This document shows, in pieces, positions 8,201-16,893 of a DNA stretch of 64,000 nucleotides. The DNA comes from Acidaminobacter hydrogenoformans DSM 2784. GTDB taxonomy: Bacteria > Bacillota > Clostridia > Peptostreptococcales > Acidaminobacteraceae. The notes beneath the pieces were generated by a model. That model made no database searches. It was given only the letters and a program-made list of their open reading frames with translations, and was not told the origin of the DNA. Numbering within the stretch: the first letter of the stretch is position 1; each line of letters opens with the position of its first letter. The DNA is taken from positions 62,001-126,000 of the forward strand of contig NZ_FMWL01000002.1 of assembly GCF_900103005.1 (NCBI RefSeq), read 5' to 3'. The position numbers and the translations under genes are program-made.

Positions 8201-9534
8201 GTGATCTGACCACCTTCAATGCGCACTGCCGCGATCTCAATGATCTTGTCATGCTTAGGATTGAGTCCCGTCGTTTCAATGTCAAACACTACGAAATCCG
8301 CCTCCAGGGTCTGACCCTTGGAGGAACGCACGATTTTCACCTCGTCGTCAATCAGGTAACCTTCCATACCGTATATAATTTTTATGTCTTTGCCCCTTGC
8401 CGTCTCCATGGCTTCCGGAAAGGCCTGCAGCACACCGTGATCTGTCACCGCGATCGCTTTATGGCCCCAGTCCATTGCCCGTTTAATCAATGACTTGACT
8501 GAGGAAATACCATCCATGTCACTCATGTTCGTGTGGCAATGGAGCTCCACGCGCTTGACGGGCGCTTCATCCCTGCGCTTCAGCGGCGCCTCCCCAACAT
8601 TGATGTTATTCAGATAAAGGGCCATTTCCTTGTCAAAGGTATCATACCTGAGGGTTCCTTCAAATTTATACCAACCGCCCACTTTAAGCTTTTCCAGCAG
8701 GGTCTGGGACTCTTTGGCACTCTTGAGGAACAGCTTGGCACCAAGGGAGCTCGTCCGGTCAGAGATTGAAAGGTTGAGGAGCACCTTGCCTGTTTTCAGG
8801 TCCCTGGTCTGCAGTGTAAGCACCTCCGCCTCAACGGCGTAAGTGCCCTCCTCCTCTGCTAGCTCCACCATTGAGGTGATGGGCCTTTTGATTTTAAAGC
8901 GGTACAGGACGCTGTCATCCTGAGGCTCAGAATTTTTCCACTGATTTTTTGCCTGTGGTTTCGGAGCTGACTTTGGCGCATTCACAGGTACGCTTGCCAT
9001 AAATGTCTTAAGATCGCTTTCTTTTTTTGAATCCAGCGCATCAGAAGCAACTTTACAGCCCTCAACATCATAAATAGGCGTCAGTTTGAAGGAGACGCCA
9101 AAATGACTATCAAAGTTGTTTTCCAGCACCTCCAGGATCTTTCGGCTGCTCAAATGCTCCGAGGTCACCTGATCCGGGATATGCAGACAATATTGAATTT
9201 CATTCTGCCTTACAAAAGCTTCCTTTTTTAGAAAAGCAGCCGCAGAAGGCGCCTGCTGCTTAAGCCAGTACATAGCCCAGTGCAGTCTTTCATTAGACTG
9301 CGCGGCTTCATCCTCCGGCGATACAGGTGCTTCGACAGCACATACCCAATCGAGGCTGCAAACCTCTGGAATGGCCTTTTGAACCCGATCCAAAAAGGCT
9401 TCCAGCTTTTCCGGCTCTGGAAAATAGCCTGCAGCCAGCTGAAGCTTTAAGGATTCAGGCTTTTTGGACAGCGCTACGCGTTCCAGCCGTATTGTTTCAC
9501 CAAATTGTTCCATTAACCAGTTCTGAATCGACAT
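5254..9534 (-). CDS. polC: DNA polymerase III alpha subunit, PolC type
   Basis: The replicative polymerase of low-GC Gram-positives, with built-in 3'-5' proofreading. The N-terminal domains (1-210) precede an OB fold (about 215-320), the first half of the PHP domain (VELHCHTNMSDMDG near 330, TDHG), the inserted DnaQ-like exonuclease (FDIETTG near 415, HRALDDATATA), then the second PHP part, a zinc-binding four-Cys segment (CPSC...CPKC) and the polymerase core with EPDIDLNF near 955. At 1426 residues it is full length. The Shine-Dalgarno AAGGAAG supports the ATG. It is the last gene of dxr-rseP-ispG-polC; no terminator is evident before the rimP promoter 47 bases downstream. Confidence 0.98.
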   Translation of the reverse strand: MSIQNWLMEQFGETIRLERVALSKKPESLKLQLAAGYFPEPEKLEAFLDRVQKAIPEVCSLDWVCAVEAPVSPEDEAAQSNERLHWAMYWLKQQAPSAAAFLKKEAFVRQNEIQYCLHIPDQVTSEHLSSRKILEVLENNFDSHFGVSFKLTPIYDVEGCKVASDALDSKKESDLKTFMASVPVNAPKSAPKPQAKNQWKNSEPQDDSVLYRFKIKRPITSMVELAEEEGTYAVEAEVLTLQTRDLKTGKVLLNLSISDRTSSLGAKLFLKSAKESQTLLEKLKVGGWYKFEGTLRYDTFDKEMALYLNNINVGEAPLKRRDEAPVKRVELHCHTNMSDMDGISSVKSLIKRAMDWGHKAIAVTDHGVLQAFPEAMETARGKDIKIIYGMEGYLIDDEVKIVRSSKGQTLEADFVVFDIETTGLNPKHDKIIEIAAVRIEGGQITETFSALVDPHEPLSEKIKELTGIEDEQLTGQPGIEEILPRFLEFARGAVLVAHNAGFDTGFVREACSQLGYPYDMTSVDTLGLSRLLLKDLKRHRLNMVAKHLGVKLENHHRALDDATATAEVFLKLVARLREEGVSDLNGLTRFASANMSHTMMDSHHIIILVKNLKGLKALYQLVTHAHMKTFYKKPRIPRSLLEEHKDNLILGSACESGELFKALVENRSEEDVEKIAGFYDFLEIQPLGNNQFMIDKGLVQNQEALKVINRKIVDLGGRLGKTVAATCDVHFLEPEDEVYRRILMAGQGYDDAENQPPLYLRTTAEMLQEFDYLGEKTAYEVVVEATNKIADQVDSIMPIPDETFPPIIEGSDEDLRRLCVDKAVRLYGSPLPELVDKRLERELNSIISNGYAVMYIIAHKLVKKSMEDGYLVGSRGSVGSSLAATMCDITEVNPLPPHYLCPSCKFSEFMTEAGDISGADLPDRDCPKCGSKLDKDGHDIPFETFLGFEGDKEPDIDLNFAGVYQATAHKYTEELFGKGYVYKAGTIGTIADKTAYGFVKKYFEEKNLTVNSREIERLASGCTGIKRTTGQHPGGIMVVPSYKDIHDFCPIQFPANDMKSDVVTTHFDYHSISGRILKLDILGHDVPTMIKQLEEMTKLDVLKIPLDDPATLRIFTSNETLGIVDPEYKSETGSLGIPEFGTKFVRQMLVDTQPTTLAELVRISGLSHGTDVWVNNAQTLVRNGIADLKHVISTRDDIMNYLIQKGLPPKQAFTIMERVRKGKGLTEENESLMREFDVPDWYINSCNTIQYMFPKAHAVAYVTMSFRIAYFKVHHPLAFYASYFSSKVEDFDAQLICQGKRAVREKKRWMEENWDVLTKKEQDLYGIMELVDEYYSRGFDFHKVDLYKSEANAFIEENGMLRPPLQSLQGVGDNAAQKIVEERFHGEYLSLEDLKSRAKATKTVVDALVLHGAVQEMPERNQLSLF

Positions 9535-9599
9535 ATTGTTCTTCCTTTACTTTTTGCCTTGTTGTTATCACTATACTAAACCCAGCAGAGACCCTGCCG

Positions 9600-10646
9600 C
9601 TACAGACGCCTGATTTCCTCCAGCAGCAGCTCAACCAGATCTTCTTCCTTTGCTTTCTTCAGGATGACCCCTTTTTTAAAGATGAGGGCTTCACCCTTTC
9701 CGCCTGCAATGCCAAGATCCGCTTCCCTCGCTTCACCCGGTCCATTGACTGCGCAGCCCATTATGGCAAGGGTGATATCCTTGTCCAGGCCTTCAATCCG
9801 GCGTTCTACCTCATCCGCTATTTTTTCCAGATCAATCTGACAGCGGCCGCACGTTGGACAAGAGATCAACCGTATGCCGCCTTTTCTGAGGCCCACCGCA
9901 CTGAGGATCTCCCTGGCTACTTTGATTTCATTCAGTGGGTCTCCTGTCAGTGAGACTCTGAGGGTGTCACCCATGCCACCGAGCAAAAGGTGGCCAATGG
10001 CAATGGAGGAGCGGATGCTGCCTTTAAACACAGTGCCGGATTCTGTAAGCCCAATGTGAAACGGTGCGTCGGTTTGGCCACTGAGCAGCTCATACGCCCG
10101 AATCGTCGTCTGAATATCTGAAGATTTTAATGCGACAATCACATTTTCAAAGTTCAAGGTGTCTAAAATATCAAGGTGTCGCTTGGCGCTTTCAACAATT
10201 GCTTCAGGTGTTACTCCGCCGTATTTTTCCAAAAGTTCTTTTTCCAAAGAGCCGCCATTGACACCAATCCGGATGGGGATATGGCGTTCCCTGGCCAAAC
10301 TGACAACTTCTCTGACACGATCTATACTGCCTATGTTGCCTGGATTCAGCCTTATTTTCGCCGCGCCGGCTTCAATGGACTTTAGCGCGAGGCGGTGATC
10401 AAAATGGATATCAGCGACCACCGGAATTGAACTTCTCCTGATGATTTCCGGGAGTTTTTCTGCTGCTTCCATGTCCGGAACCGCCAAACGTATGATTTCA
10501 CAGCCAGCAGAAGCGAGTGCCTGGATTTGCGCGACAGTCGCCTCTGCATCCCTTGTGTCCGTTGTCGTCATGGACTGGATGCTGACGGGGTGGTCAGACC
10601 CAATGCCCACCGGTCCTACAAAAACTTGCCGGGTTAATCTTCTCAT
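9600..10646 (-). CDS. ispG: 4-hydroxy-3-methylbut-2-enyl diphosphate synthase IspG
   Basis: MEP-pathway enzyme that converts MEcPP to HMBPP with a [4Fe-4S] cluster. The TIM-barrel half has VSIQSMTTTDT near residue 23 and IRLNPGNIG near 97. Near residue 260 the cluster ligands appear as CPTCGRC, with the third Cys in MGCAVNGPGEA near 295. Length 348 is the usual short (non-plant) form. GAGGTG precedes the ATG. It sits 28 bases after rseP and shares the unit with dxr, so two MEP enzymes are made from one transcript. Confidence 0.98.
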   Translation of the reverse strand: MRRLTRQVFVGPVGIGSDHPVSIQSMTTTDTRDAEATVAQIQALASAGCEIIRLAVPDMEAAEKLPEIIRRSSIPVVADIHFDHRLALKSIEAGAAKIRLNPGNIGSIDRVREVVSLARERHIPIRIGVNGGSLEKELLEKYGGVTPEAIVESAKRHLDILDTLNFENVIVALKSSDIQTTIRAYELLSGQTDAPFHIGLTESGTVFKGSIRSSIAIGHLLLGGMGDTLRVSLTGDPLNEIKVAREILSAVGLRKGGIRLISCPTCGRCQIDLEKIADEVERRIEGLDKDITLAIMGCAVNGPGEAREADLGIAGGKGEALIFKKGVILKKAKEEDLVELLLEEIRRL

Positions 10647-10674
10647 GCAATCACCTCATTGGATAGAAAGTGGC

Positions 10675-11673
10675 TTACTGAAACAATCTCAAAATATCTT
10701 TATAAAGCACGAAAAGCATCAGCGCCATTAGCAGTGCAAAGCCCGCCAGATGAACCATGCCTTCTTTTTCCTTGTCAATCTTCTTTCTCAGGATGAGTTC
10801 AACTAAGATAAAGAAGATTCTGCCTCCATCTAACGCCGGAAGGGGAAGCAAGTTAAAAATACCCAGATTAATTGAAAACAGGCCTGTCAATGCCAACAGA
10901 TTATAGATCCCGCCTCTGGCAGCTTCCCCTACCATGCCGGCCATCCCTACAGGCCCTACAATTTCAACACCTTCTTGACCGCCGGCAGGCAGCGCAGCCA
11001 AAAAGCTTACGACTTCCCGACTCATCATCCAGGTTTGCTGAACAGCCATTACAAAAGCACCGGAGGCATTGCTGCGGGTCAGCGGCCGAATACCTACAAC
11101 ATATCTCGTGTCTTCAGGATCTCTGGCTGCTTCCAGTTGAACGTACAGGATTTCCCCATCCCTTTCGATTTTCATCTCAAGCTGAGGATTTGGCGCTATT
11201 TGAGCCGTAACATCATTCCAGGTCGGCGTTGGAACGCCGTTGATTTCGAGAATATTGTCTCCAGGCATAAGCTCGCCGGACTGCGCAGCAGGCATGTCAG
11301 GAATGAGTTCACCGACAGCATTGACCGGAAATCCAATCCCCCACATGACAATGGTAAAGACTAAAATCGCGAGTACGAAGTTCATGATTGGACCGGCAAA
11401 CAAAACCGTAAGCCTTTTCCAGGCTGGTGCATTCAGGAAACTGCGCGGGTCTTCTGACACGGTATCTTCATCCATCTTGACAAAGCCTCCGAGCGGAAAC
11501 GCCCGTATTCCATAATCTGTTTCACCAATTTTTTTAGAGAAAAGCTTGGGTCCAAACCCAAGGGCAAACTCAAAAACCCTGATTTTATGAAGTTTCGCCA
11601 GGGCGAAATGACCCAGCTCGTGAAAAAAAACAATGATGCCAAAAACGACAATATAGCTGATAAAGGTGATCAA
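10675..11673 (-). CDS. rseP: Site-2 membrane metalloprotease RseP/RasP
   Basis: Intramembrane zinc protease that cuts anti-sigma factors and leftover signal peptides. The metal site HELGH lies in the first membrane segment near residue 18 and the third ligand is in PLPALDGGRIFFIL near residue 283. A single PDZ domain (about 110-185) lies between; GFPVNAVGELIPDMPAAQSGELMPG marks its start region. Several membrane segments end with a hydrophobic helix near 305-330. Length 332 is slightly short of B. subtilis RasP. The start is TTG following GGGAGTGA. The prolyl-tRNA synthetase gene that follows in B. subtilis is replaced here by ispG. Confidence 0.96.
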   Translation of the reverse strand: MITFISYIVVFGIIVFFHELGHFALAKLHKIRVFEFALGFGPKLFSKKIGETDYGIRAFPLGGFVKMDEDTVSEDPRSFLNAPAWKRLTVLFAGPIMNFVLAILVFTIVMWGIGFPVNAVGELIPDMPAAQSGELMPGDNILEINGVPTPTWNDVTAQIAPNPQLEMKIERDGEILYVQLEAARDPEDTRYVVGIRPLTRSNASGAFVMAVQQTWMMSREVVSFLAALPAGGQEGVEIVGPVGMAGMVGEAARGGIYNLLALTGLFSINLGIFNLLPLPALDGGRIFFILVELILRKKIDKEKEGMVHLAGFALLMALMLFVLYKDILRLFQ

Positions 11674-11696
11674 AAACTCACTCCCTGTCTTAATGT

Positions 11697-12851
11697 TTAA
11701 TCGTATTGAACCTGCCTGCGGGTGTCCGCGTCAATCTCCAAAATGGTTTCATAATCCGGATTTTGAATGACCTTATGACGCTCAAGCAAAGCTTCAATGC
11801 GGCTGCTGATGTCATAAAACCCAATTTCTCCTTTTAAGAACCGGGCGACCAGGGCCTCATTTGCCGCGTTGAGAACCGTAGTCGCAGTGCCGCCCAAGCG
11901 CCCTGCCTTGTAAGCCAGGGCAAGGCAAGGAAATCGTTCTGTATCCGGTGACGCAAAAGTCAGCTGACCAAGCTTCGTTAGGTCCAAACGTTCGAAAGCT
12001 GACGCTATGCGCTCTGGATAACCGAGGGCGTAGAGTATGGGCAGTCTCATGTCTGGCATTCCAAGCTGAGCAATTACCGAGCTGTCTTTGTACTGTACCA
12101 TGGAATGAATGATGCTTTCCTTATGGACCAGAACGTCAATGTCATCATAAGGCACATTGAACAGCCAGCGGGCTTCAATGACTTCAAGACCCTTGTTCAT
12201 GAGGGTAGACGAGTCTATGGTGATCTTGCTGCCCATGGACCAGTTCGGATGCTTCAGAGCTTCCCTGCTGGTCACTTTTTCCAGGCGTTCTCTGGACCAC
12301 TCTGGATCTCTGAAGGGCCCGCCTGACGCTGTTAAAATCAATTTTTCGACGGATTCTGGCCGGTTTCCCTCCAGTGCCTGAAATAAAGCGCTGTGTTCGC
12401 TGTCTACAGGGAGCAGCTCAGCACCGTATTTTATCGATTCTTCCATAATGCGTTCCCCAGAGGTGACAAGCACCTCCTTGCTGGCCAGGGCAATGCGCCG
12501 TCCGGCCCGAATCGCTGAAATTGTAGGCAGCAGCGCGGCATTCCCCACAATGGACACCAGCACTGTGTCCACGTCCTCAAGAGCGGCAATTTCCTGAAGT
12601 CCTTCCAAACCTGCGTGGACCTGAATAGAGGCATCAATCACAGCGGTTCTTTGCTTCAATTCTGAATAAAGGGATTCATCCGCCGTGGCAACATGCCGGG
12701 GCCTGAAAGCCTCAACCTGCTCCATAAACAGATCCAGTTTACGGTGACAGCTCATAGCTTTCACAGAAAAGCGCTCAGGGTAAGCACTGATGACTTCCAG
12801 CGCCTGAGTGCCTATTGATCCCGTCGATCCAAGTATGACAATCTGCTTCAT
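11697..12851 (-). CDS. dxr: 1-deoxy-D-xylulose 5-phosphate reductoisomerase
   Basis: Second enzyme of the MEP isoprenoid pathway; uses NADPH and a divalent metal to make MEP. The Rossmann motif GSTGSIGTQAL starts at residue 8; ALASKEVLVTSG and LTASGGPFR mark the catalytic domain, and a C-terminal helical domain follows. Length 384 is typical. No good Shine-Dalgarno precedes the ATG; the leader has a hairpin and a short ORF instead. A terminator lies between cdsA and dxr, so dxr probably has its own promoter even though cdsA-dxr-rseP are joined in many Firmicutes. Confidence 0.97.
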   Translation of the reverse strand: MKQIVILGSTGSIGTQALEVISAYPERFSVKAMSCHRKLDLFMEQVEAFRPRHVATADESLYSELKQRTAVIDASIQVHAGLEGLQEIAALEDVDTVLVSIVGNAALLPTISAIRAGRRIALASKEVLVTSGERIMEESIKYGAELLPVDSEHSALFQALEGNRPESVEKLILTASGGPFRDPEWSRERLEKVTSREALKHPNWSMGSKITIDSSTLMNKGLEVIEARWLFNVPYDDIDVLVHKESIIHSMVQYKDSSVIAQLGMPDMRLPILYALGYPERIASAFERLDLTKLGQLTFASPDTERFPCLALAYKAGRLGGTATTVLNAANEALVARFLKGEIGFYDISSRIEALLERHKVIQNPDYETILEIDADTRRQVQYD

Positions 12852-12872
12852 ATAATCAGCTCATACAAAGGT

Positions 12873-12914
12873 CTAATCCAGGGCCGCGGAACGAACCTCC
12901 GGGACGCGGCGCAT
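12873..12914 (-). other. possible 13-codon leader ORF before dxr
   Basis: ATG followed by Arg-Arg-Val-Pro-Glu-Val-Arg-Ser-Ala-Ala-Leu-Asp and TAG, ending 21 bases before dxr. Only AAGG five bases upstream resembles a ribosome-binding site, with AGGAG further up. It overlaps the leader hairpin. It may be chance; it is listed because dxr itself lacks a good Shine-Dalgarno. Confidence 0.2.
12883..12910 (-). other. GC-rich hairpin in the dxr leader
   Basis: GCCGCG and CGCGGC (12905-12910 and 12883-12888 on the plus strand) pair around a 16-base loop, 31 bases before the dxr start. It could hinder or time ribosome entry. Confidence 0.4.
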
Positions 12915-12994
12915 CTGACCTTAGTCTGAAGCCTTCTCTCCTTTTCAAATTAATCTATATGATCCAGCCACAGTAAATCTACAGCCTATTTTTT

Positions 12995-13000
12995 ATTATA
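12995..13000 (-). promoter_or_regulatory. candidate -10 element for dxr
   Basis: TATAAT on the minus strand, with no recognisable -35 at 16-18 bases. It would give a leader of about 137 bases. Just upstream is GTATTgtgaAATAC, a short inverted repeat. Confidence 0.4.
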
Positions 13001-13032
13001 CCGTATTTCACAATACTCGCCTGCATAAATTT

Positions 13033-13072
13033 AAAAAAATCTGCGGTTCCTCTCGAGGATCACGCAGATTTT
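13033..13072 (-). terminator. intrinsic terminator after cdsA
   Basis: AAAATCTGCG and CGCAGATTTT pair around an inner TCCTC-GA-GAGGA stem, followed by seven T on the minus strand. It begins just past the cdsA stop codon. Confidence 0.9.
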
Positions 13073-13076
13073 ATGT

Positions 13077-13862
13077 TTATAAGAGTCTGTAGATATAGGC
13101 CACATAAAAGACAATTGGAGCCGTCATCATAATACTGTCAAAGCGGTCGAGAACACCGCCATGACCGGGAAATAAATTTCCATAATCTTTTATGCCCATG
13201 ATACGTTTAATCTTTGAAGCAATCAAGTCTCCAATCTGACCAGAAATACTGCCAAACAGACCTAAGGGAACTGCGTACCAAATAAAACCCGGCTCCAGGA
13301 TCGCGGCGAATAACGTCACCAATATTACAGTGCCTAAAACGCCGCCCACCGCGCCTTCTACAGTCTTTTTGGGACTGACTGCCGGCAGAAGCTTATGTTT
13401 TCCAAAAAAACGTCCCGCGAAATACGCGCAGGTATCCGAGACCCAGGCCAGCAAAAAGACAAGACTGATAAAAAACAGACTGTCAAACTGATTGACGAGG
13501 ACAATGTGGAAAAATGGCAGCACGACATATAGAAAGCCTAATGCCGTTACGCTGATGTCATAGATATGCAGCGCCTTACCAAATAAATTGATCAGCATCA
13601 GCATGATGACGAAAAGCGAAGCCACAAACAAATAAAATATTGGGTTCAAATTAAAGACATAGCCAAGATAAATCGCAAGGACAGTAAAAGCTGTCAGCTT
13701 TTCCATGGCATGAATCTCAATACTTCTGAACCCCTTGAAAAGCTCATGCAATGCGATCAATGTCAGCAGAAGGACCGCAGCTGTCAGCAGATGTCCCCCT
13801 ATAAAGATGACCGCGATCAAAATTGGGAGCCCAATCAGACTTGTTATCACTCTTGACGACAC
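13077..13862 (-). CDS. cdsA: Phosphatidate cytidylyltransferase
   Basis: Integral membrane enzyme making CDP-diacylglycerol from phosphatidate and CTP, the branch point of phospholipid synthesis. The 261-residue protein is mostly hydrophobic helices. The family signature is near the C-terminus: GQIGDLIASKIKR, then IKDYGNLFPGHGGVLDRFDS. Start is GTG after GAGGTGGGG. It follows uppS by nine bases and ends the pyrH-frr-uppS-cdsA unit at a clear terminator. Confidence 0.97.
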   Translation of the reverse strand: MSSRVITSLIGLPILIAVIFIGGHLLTAAVLLLTLIALHELFKGFRSIEIHAMEKLTAFTVLAIYLGYVFNLNPIFYLFVASLFVIMLMLINLFGKALHIYDISVTALGFLYVVLPFFHIVLVNQFDSLFFISLVFLLAWVSDTCAYFAGRFFGKHKLLPAVSPKKTVEGAVGGVLGTVILVTLFAAILEPGFIWYAVPLGLFGSISGQIGDLIASKIKRIMGIKDYGNLFPGHGGVLDRFDSIMMTAPIVFYVAYIYRLL

Positions 13863-13871
13863 GGCCCCACC

Positions 13872-14585
13872 TCACAGTTTTCCAAAGCGCCTATGGCGTT
13901 TAGCATATATTTCCAGTGCTTTGTCCAGCTCTTTGTCATCAAAATCCGGCCATAACACCTCTGTAAAATAAAATTCGGCATAAGCCAGCTGCCACAGCAG
14001 AAAATTAGAAATCCGCTGTTCACCGCTTGTACGAATCATAAGATCAGGATCAGGCTGGCCTGAAGTGTACAGATGCTTTTCAAAGGCTTCTGAATCAATC
14101 TGCGCCTCCGACAGGACACCAGCCGAGACCTCGGCGGCCAATCCTTTGGCAGCTTTTAGCAGCTCGTCCCGGCCGCCATAATTGAGGGCAATATTGACAA
14201 TCAGCCCGTCATTATCCGCAGTGAGGGACTCAGCTTTTTTAACCTCCGCCCTTGCGCGTTCCGGCAAAGCGCTGAGGTCGCCAATACAGCGAATTTTTAT
14301 ACCGTTGCCGTGAAGCTCCGCAATTTCCTTTTGAAGGAATTGAACCAGAAGCTCCATAAGACCGCTCACTTCATCCACCGGCCTGTTCCAGTTCTCAGTC
14401 GAAAATGCATAGAGCGTCAGCACTTCTATACCGAGTTTTGAGCATCTCGATATCACCGAACGCAGTGCCTCTACACCCGCCTTATGTCCAAAGAGTCTGG
14501 GCATGAAGCGTTTTTCCGCCCAGCGGCCATTTCCGTCCATGATGATGGCAATATGCCGGGGCAAATGTTGTTGGGTCTGATTCAT
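13872..14585 (-). CDS. uppS: Undecaprenyl diphosphate synthase
   Basis: Cis-prenyltransferase that makes the C55 lipid carrier precursor for cell wall synthesis. IIMDGNGRWAEKR near residue 14 is the diphosphate-binding site with the catalytic Asp; DLMIRTSGEQRISNFLLWQ near 185 is the second conserved block. 237 residues. GGGAGG precedes the ATG. It lies between frr and cdsA as in most bacteria, with 62 bases after frr. Confidence 0.98.
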   Translation of the reverse strand: MNQTQQHLPRHIAIIMDGNGRWAEKRFMPRLFGHKAGVEALRSVISRCSKLGIEVLTLYAFSTENWNRPVDEVSGLMELLVQFLQKEIAELHGNGIKIRCIGDLSALPERARAEVKKAESLTADNDGLIVNIALNYGGRDELLKAAKGLAAEVSAGVLSEAQIDSEAFEKHLYTSGQPDPDLMIRTSGEQRISNFLLWQLAYAEFYFTEVLWPDFDDKELDKALEIYAKRHRRFGKL

Positions 14586-14647
14586 AGGTGCCTCCCTGTC
14601 TTGGCCAGCGTCTTGCCTTTGTTAAGTCCACCCTGAGCCAAGCCCGC

Positions 14648-15205
14648 TTATACTTCCATTATTTCCTTTTCTTTTTGGACGAGAAGGTCATCAATTTGCT
14701 TTATATATTTGTCCGTCATTTTCTGAACATCCGCTTCCGCAGACTTTAGATCGTCCTCAGTAATCTCAGAATTCTTGTTCATTTTTTTGAGTTTGTCGTT
14801 GGCATCCCGTCGCTCGTTGCGGATCGCGATCTTAGCATCCTCACCTGTCTTTTTCGCGACTTTAATGAGATCCTTGCGGCGCTCTTCTGTGAGTATTGGA
14901 ATGGCTATGCGGATCACTTTTCCGTCATTGCTTGGATTTAAGCCAAGGTCCGCAATCATGATAGCCTTCTCAACATCCTTCAAAGCGCTGACATCATAAG
15001 GCTGAACCGTCAACATGCGCGGCTCCGGTGCAGCAATGGTCGCGAGGGATTTAAGCGGTGTCGGAGAGCCATAATAGTCGACGACAACCCGGTCAAGCAG
15101 CTGAGGATTAGCTCTGCCCGCTCGAATAGCATGAAGCTCTTCATTGAAAACATTAACGGTTTTTTGCATTTTCTCTTCAAATGTCTTTTTTACATCCTGA
15201 ATCAT
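14648..15205 (-). CDS. frr: Ribosome recycling factor
   Basis: With EF-G, splits the 70S ribosome after termination. Full-length 185 residues, all-helical tail plus the small domain; [15 protein letters not shown] near residue 28 and the final [21 protein letters not shown] helix are diagnostic. It starts one base after the pyrH stop codon, so translation is likely coupled. Confidence 0.98.
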   Translation of the reverse strand: MIQDVKKTFEEKMQKTVNVFNEELHAIRAGRANPQLLDRVVVDYYGSPTPLKSLATIAAPEPRMLTVQPYDVSALKDVEKAIMIADLGLNPSNDGKVIRIAIPILTEERRKDLIKVAKKTGEDAKIAIRNERRDANDKLKKMNKNSEITEDDLKSAEADVQKMTDKYIKQIDDLLVQKEKEIMEV

Positions 15206-15206
15206 C

Positions 15207-15920
15207 TTATTTGGCCTCCTTTATGATTGTACCAAGATTTTCACCGCAACATACTTTGATAATATTATGAGTCTCTTTAAGTCCGAAAACCAGAATTGGG
15301 ATATTATTGTCCATACAGAGTGTTAAAGCCGTTGAATCCATAACACCAAGTCCGCGGTTTAGGACATCAATGTAAGAGAGCGCGTCTATCTTGACAGCAC
15401 TTTTGTTGACCATAGGGTCGGAATCATAAACGCCGTCTACTTTTTTCGCAAGCAAAATAACTTCCGCTTCAATTTCAGCCGCACGCAGTGCCGCAGTAGT
15501 ATCCGTGGAGAAATACGGGTTGCCTGTGCCTGCAGCAAATATGACCACTCTGCCCTTTTCAAGGTGCCTGACAGCGCGGCGGCGAATGTAGGGCTCCGCG
15601 ATTTGACGCATTTCTATAGCGCTCATGACTCTCGTAGGCAGCCCAAGGCCCTCAATGGCATCCTGCATGGCGAGAGAATTGATCACAGTTGCAAGCATCC
15701 CCATGTGGTCAGCTGTGCTGCGATCCATGCCGCCTCCGGAGCGGCCTCTCCAAAAATTACCGCCGCCTACGACAACACCGACCTCGACACCCATGCCCAC
15801 CAGCTCCTTGACCTGGCTGGCGACATCCACAACGGTTTGTTCGTCGAGTCCAAAGCCTTTGTCTCCTGCCAATGCTTCACCGCTGAGTTTTAGTATGACG
15901 CGTTTATAAAGTGGTTTCAA
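15207..15920 (-). CDS. pyrH: UMP kinase
   Basis: Phosphorylates UMP to UDP. Amino-acid kinase fold with [10 protein letters not shown] near residue 11, GGGNFWRG near 52 and the ribose/phosphate region [16 protein letters not shown] near 130. 237 residues. Start is TTG after AGGGGGTG. An intrinsic terminator ends tsf upstream, and an extended -10 promoter is visible in the 188-base gap, so pyrH-frr-uppS-cdsA may be a separate unit. Confidence 0.98.
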   Translation of the reverse strand: MKPLYKRVILKLSGEALAGDKGFGLDEQTVVDVASQVKELVGMGVEVGVVVGGGNFWRGRSGGGMDRSTADHMGMLATVINSLAMQDAIEGLGLPTRVMSAIEMRQIAEPYIRRRAVRHLEKGRVVIFAAGTGNPYFSTDTTAALRAAEIEAEVILLAKKVDGVYDSDPMVNKSAVKIDALSYIDVLNRGLGVMDSTALTLCMDNNIPILVFGLKETHNIIKVCCGENLGTIIKEAK

Positions 15921-15996
15921 ACGGACACCCCCTGATTCTTTGATTATGTTTTCGACACTTGTTAATAAAATCCTTCTTTACAGCTGCGATACCCTC

Positions 15997-16005
15997 ATCA
16001 TACCA
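15997..16005 (-). promoter_or_regulatory. extended -10 promoter of pyrH
   Basis: TGG-TATGAT on the minus strand, an extended -10 element, lies about 75 bases before pyrH; no good -35 is seen. Confidence 0.5.
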
Positions 16006-16048
16006 TAAGTTTCCCATTTAATGGACACTTCAGAAGGATATGCACTTG

Positions 16049-16079
16049 AAAAAAGAGAAGACTATTGTCCTCTCTTTTA
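16049..16079 (-). terminator. intrinsic terminator after tsf
   Basis: AAAAGAGAGGAC and GTCTTCTCTTTT pair (one G-U) with an AATA loop and a run of six T on the minus strand, 30 bases after tsf. Confidence 0.85.
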
Positions 16080-16108
16080 ATCTTTTTATGGATACGTAAA
16101 AACCGGGC

Positions 16109-16756
16109 TTAGTTTTGGAGTTGCTTCGCAACTTCTTCAGCAAAGTTTTCAGTTTTCTTTTCAATGCCCTCGCCCACTTCATAGCGAACGAAACGGCGAA
16201 TAGAAATATTCTCACCAATTTTAGCGATCAGGTTCTTGAGAAGCTGGTCAACCGTTACGTCAGGATCCTTGATAAACGGCTGCTCAAGCAGGCAGACTTC
16301 TTTGTAGTATTTCTGAACGCGGCCTTCAACCATCTTGTCGATAATTTTCTCCGGCTTGCCTTCATTGAGTGCCTGATTGCGAAGAATTTCCTTTTCGCTT
16401 TCGATAACTTCAGCAGGTACTTCTTCAGGACGAACGTAAAGCGGGTTTGATGCAGCGACTTGCATAGCAATGTCTTTAGCGAATTGTTGGAACTCCTCAT
16501 TTTTGGAAACAAAGTCTGTTTCAGAGTTGATTTCAACGATAACGCCAACGCGTCCGCCGTGAATATAAGATGCCACAATACCTTCCGCAGCAATTCTGCC
16601 AGCTTTCTTGGCAGCTTTTGCAAGGCCGCGCTCACGAAGGATCTTGATCGCTTCATCCATGTTGCCGTTTGCTTCTTCAAGTGCTTTTTTACACTCGAGC
16701 ATACCAGCGCTTGTTGCTTCTCTGAGTTCTTTTACCATTGCGGCTGTAATCGCCAT
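16109..16756 (-). CDS. tsf: Elongation factor Ts
   Basis: Nucleotide exchange factor for EF-Tu. The N-terminal UBA-like domain ([24 protein letters not shown]) is intact, followed by [19 protein letters not shown] and the [13 protein letters not shown] block. At 215 residues it is shorter than the roughly 290-residue B. subtilis protein because one copy of the core subdomain is reduced; such short forms occur in other Clostridia. AGGAGG precedes the ATG. A hairpin lies in the 137-base gap to rpsB. Confidence 0.97.
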   Translation of the reverse strand: MAITAAMVKELREATSAGMLECKKALEEANGNMDEAIKILRERGLAKAAKKAGRIAAEGIVASYIHGGRVGVIVEINSETDFVSKNEEFQQFAKDIAMQVAASNPLYVRPEEVPAEVIESEKEILRNQALNEGKPEKIIDKMVEGRVQKYYKEVCLLEQPFIKDPDVTVDQLLKNLIAKIGENISIRRFVRYEVGEGIEKKTENFAEEVAKQLQN

Positions 16757-16842
16757 GACAGGACCTCCTATTTACTTAACTTAAGTCCCGGACCAGATTG
16801 GACTGAGACCTTGAATTAGCAGTGACTTTTTTCCTTGAATAA

Positions 16843-16876
16843 CGGGTAAGGTGTCTATTCCAAGAAACCTTACCCG
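16843..16876 (-). other. hairpin between rpsB and tsf
   Basis: CGGGTAAGGT and ACCTTACCCG (10 perfect pairs, 14-base loop) lie about 17 bases after the rpsB stop. TTATTC follows rather than a full U-tract, so it may be a partial terminator that sets the S2:EF-Ts ratio, or a processing site. Confidence 0.6.
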
Positions 16877-16893
16877 CCCAACTGCATTTATGA

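Noticed and set aside
7867..8493. 208-codon plus-strand frame opposite polC
   Set aside because: Shadow of the exonuclease/PHP part of polC; no ribosome-binding site and no recognisable protein.
14586..14647. 19-codon TTG frame between frr and uppS ending in ATGA with uppS
   Set aside because: No Shine-Dalgarno before its TTG, unlike the smc-ftsY case; end overlap alone is not enough.
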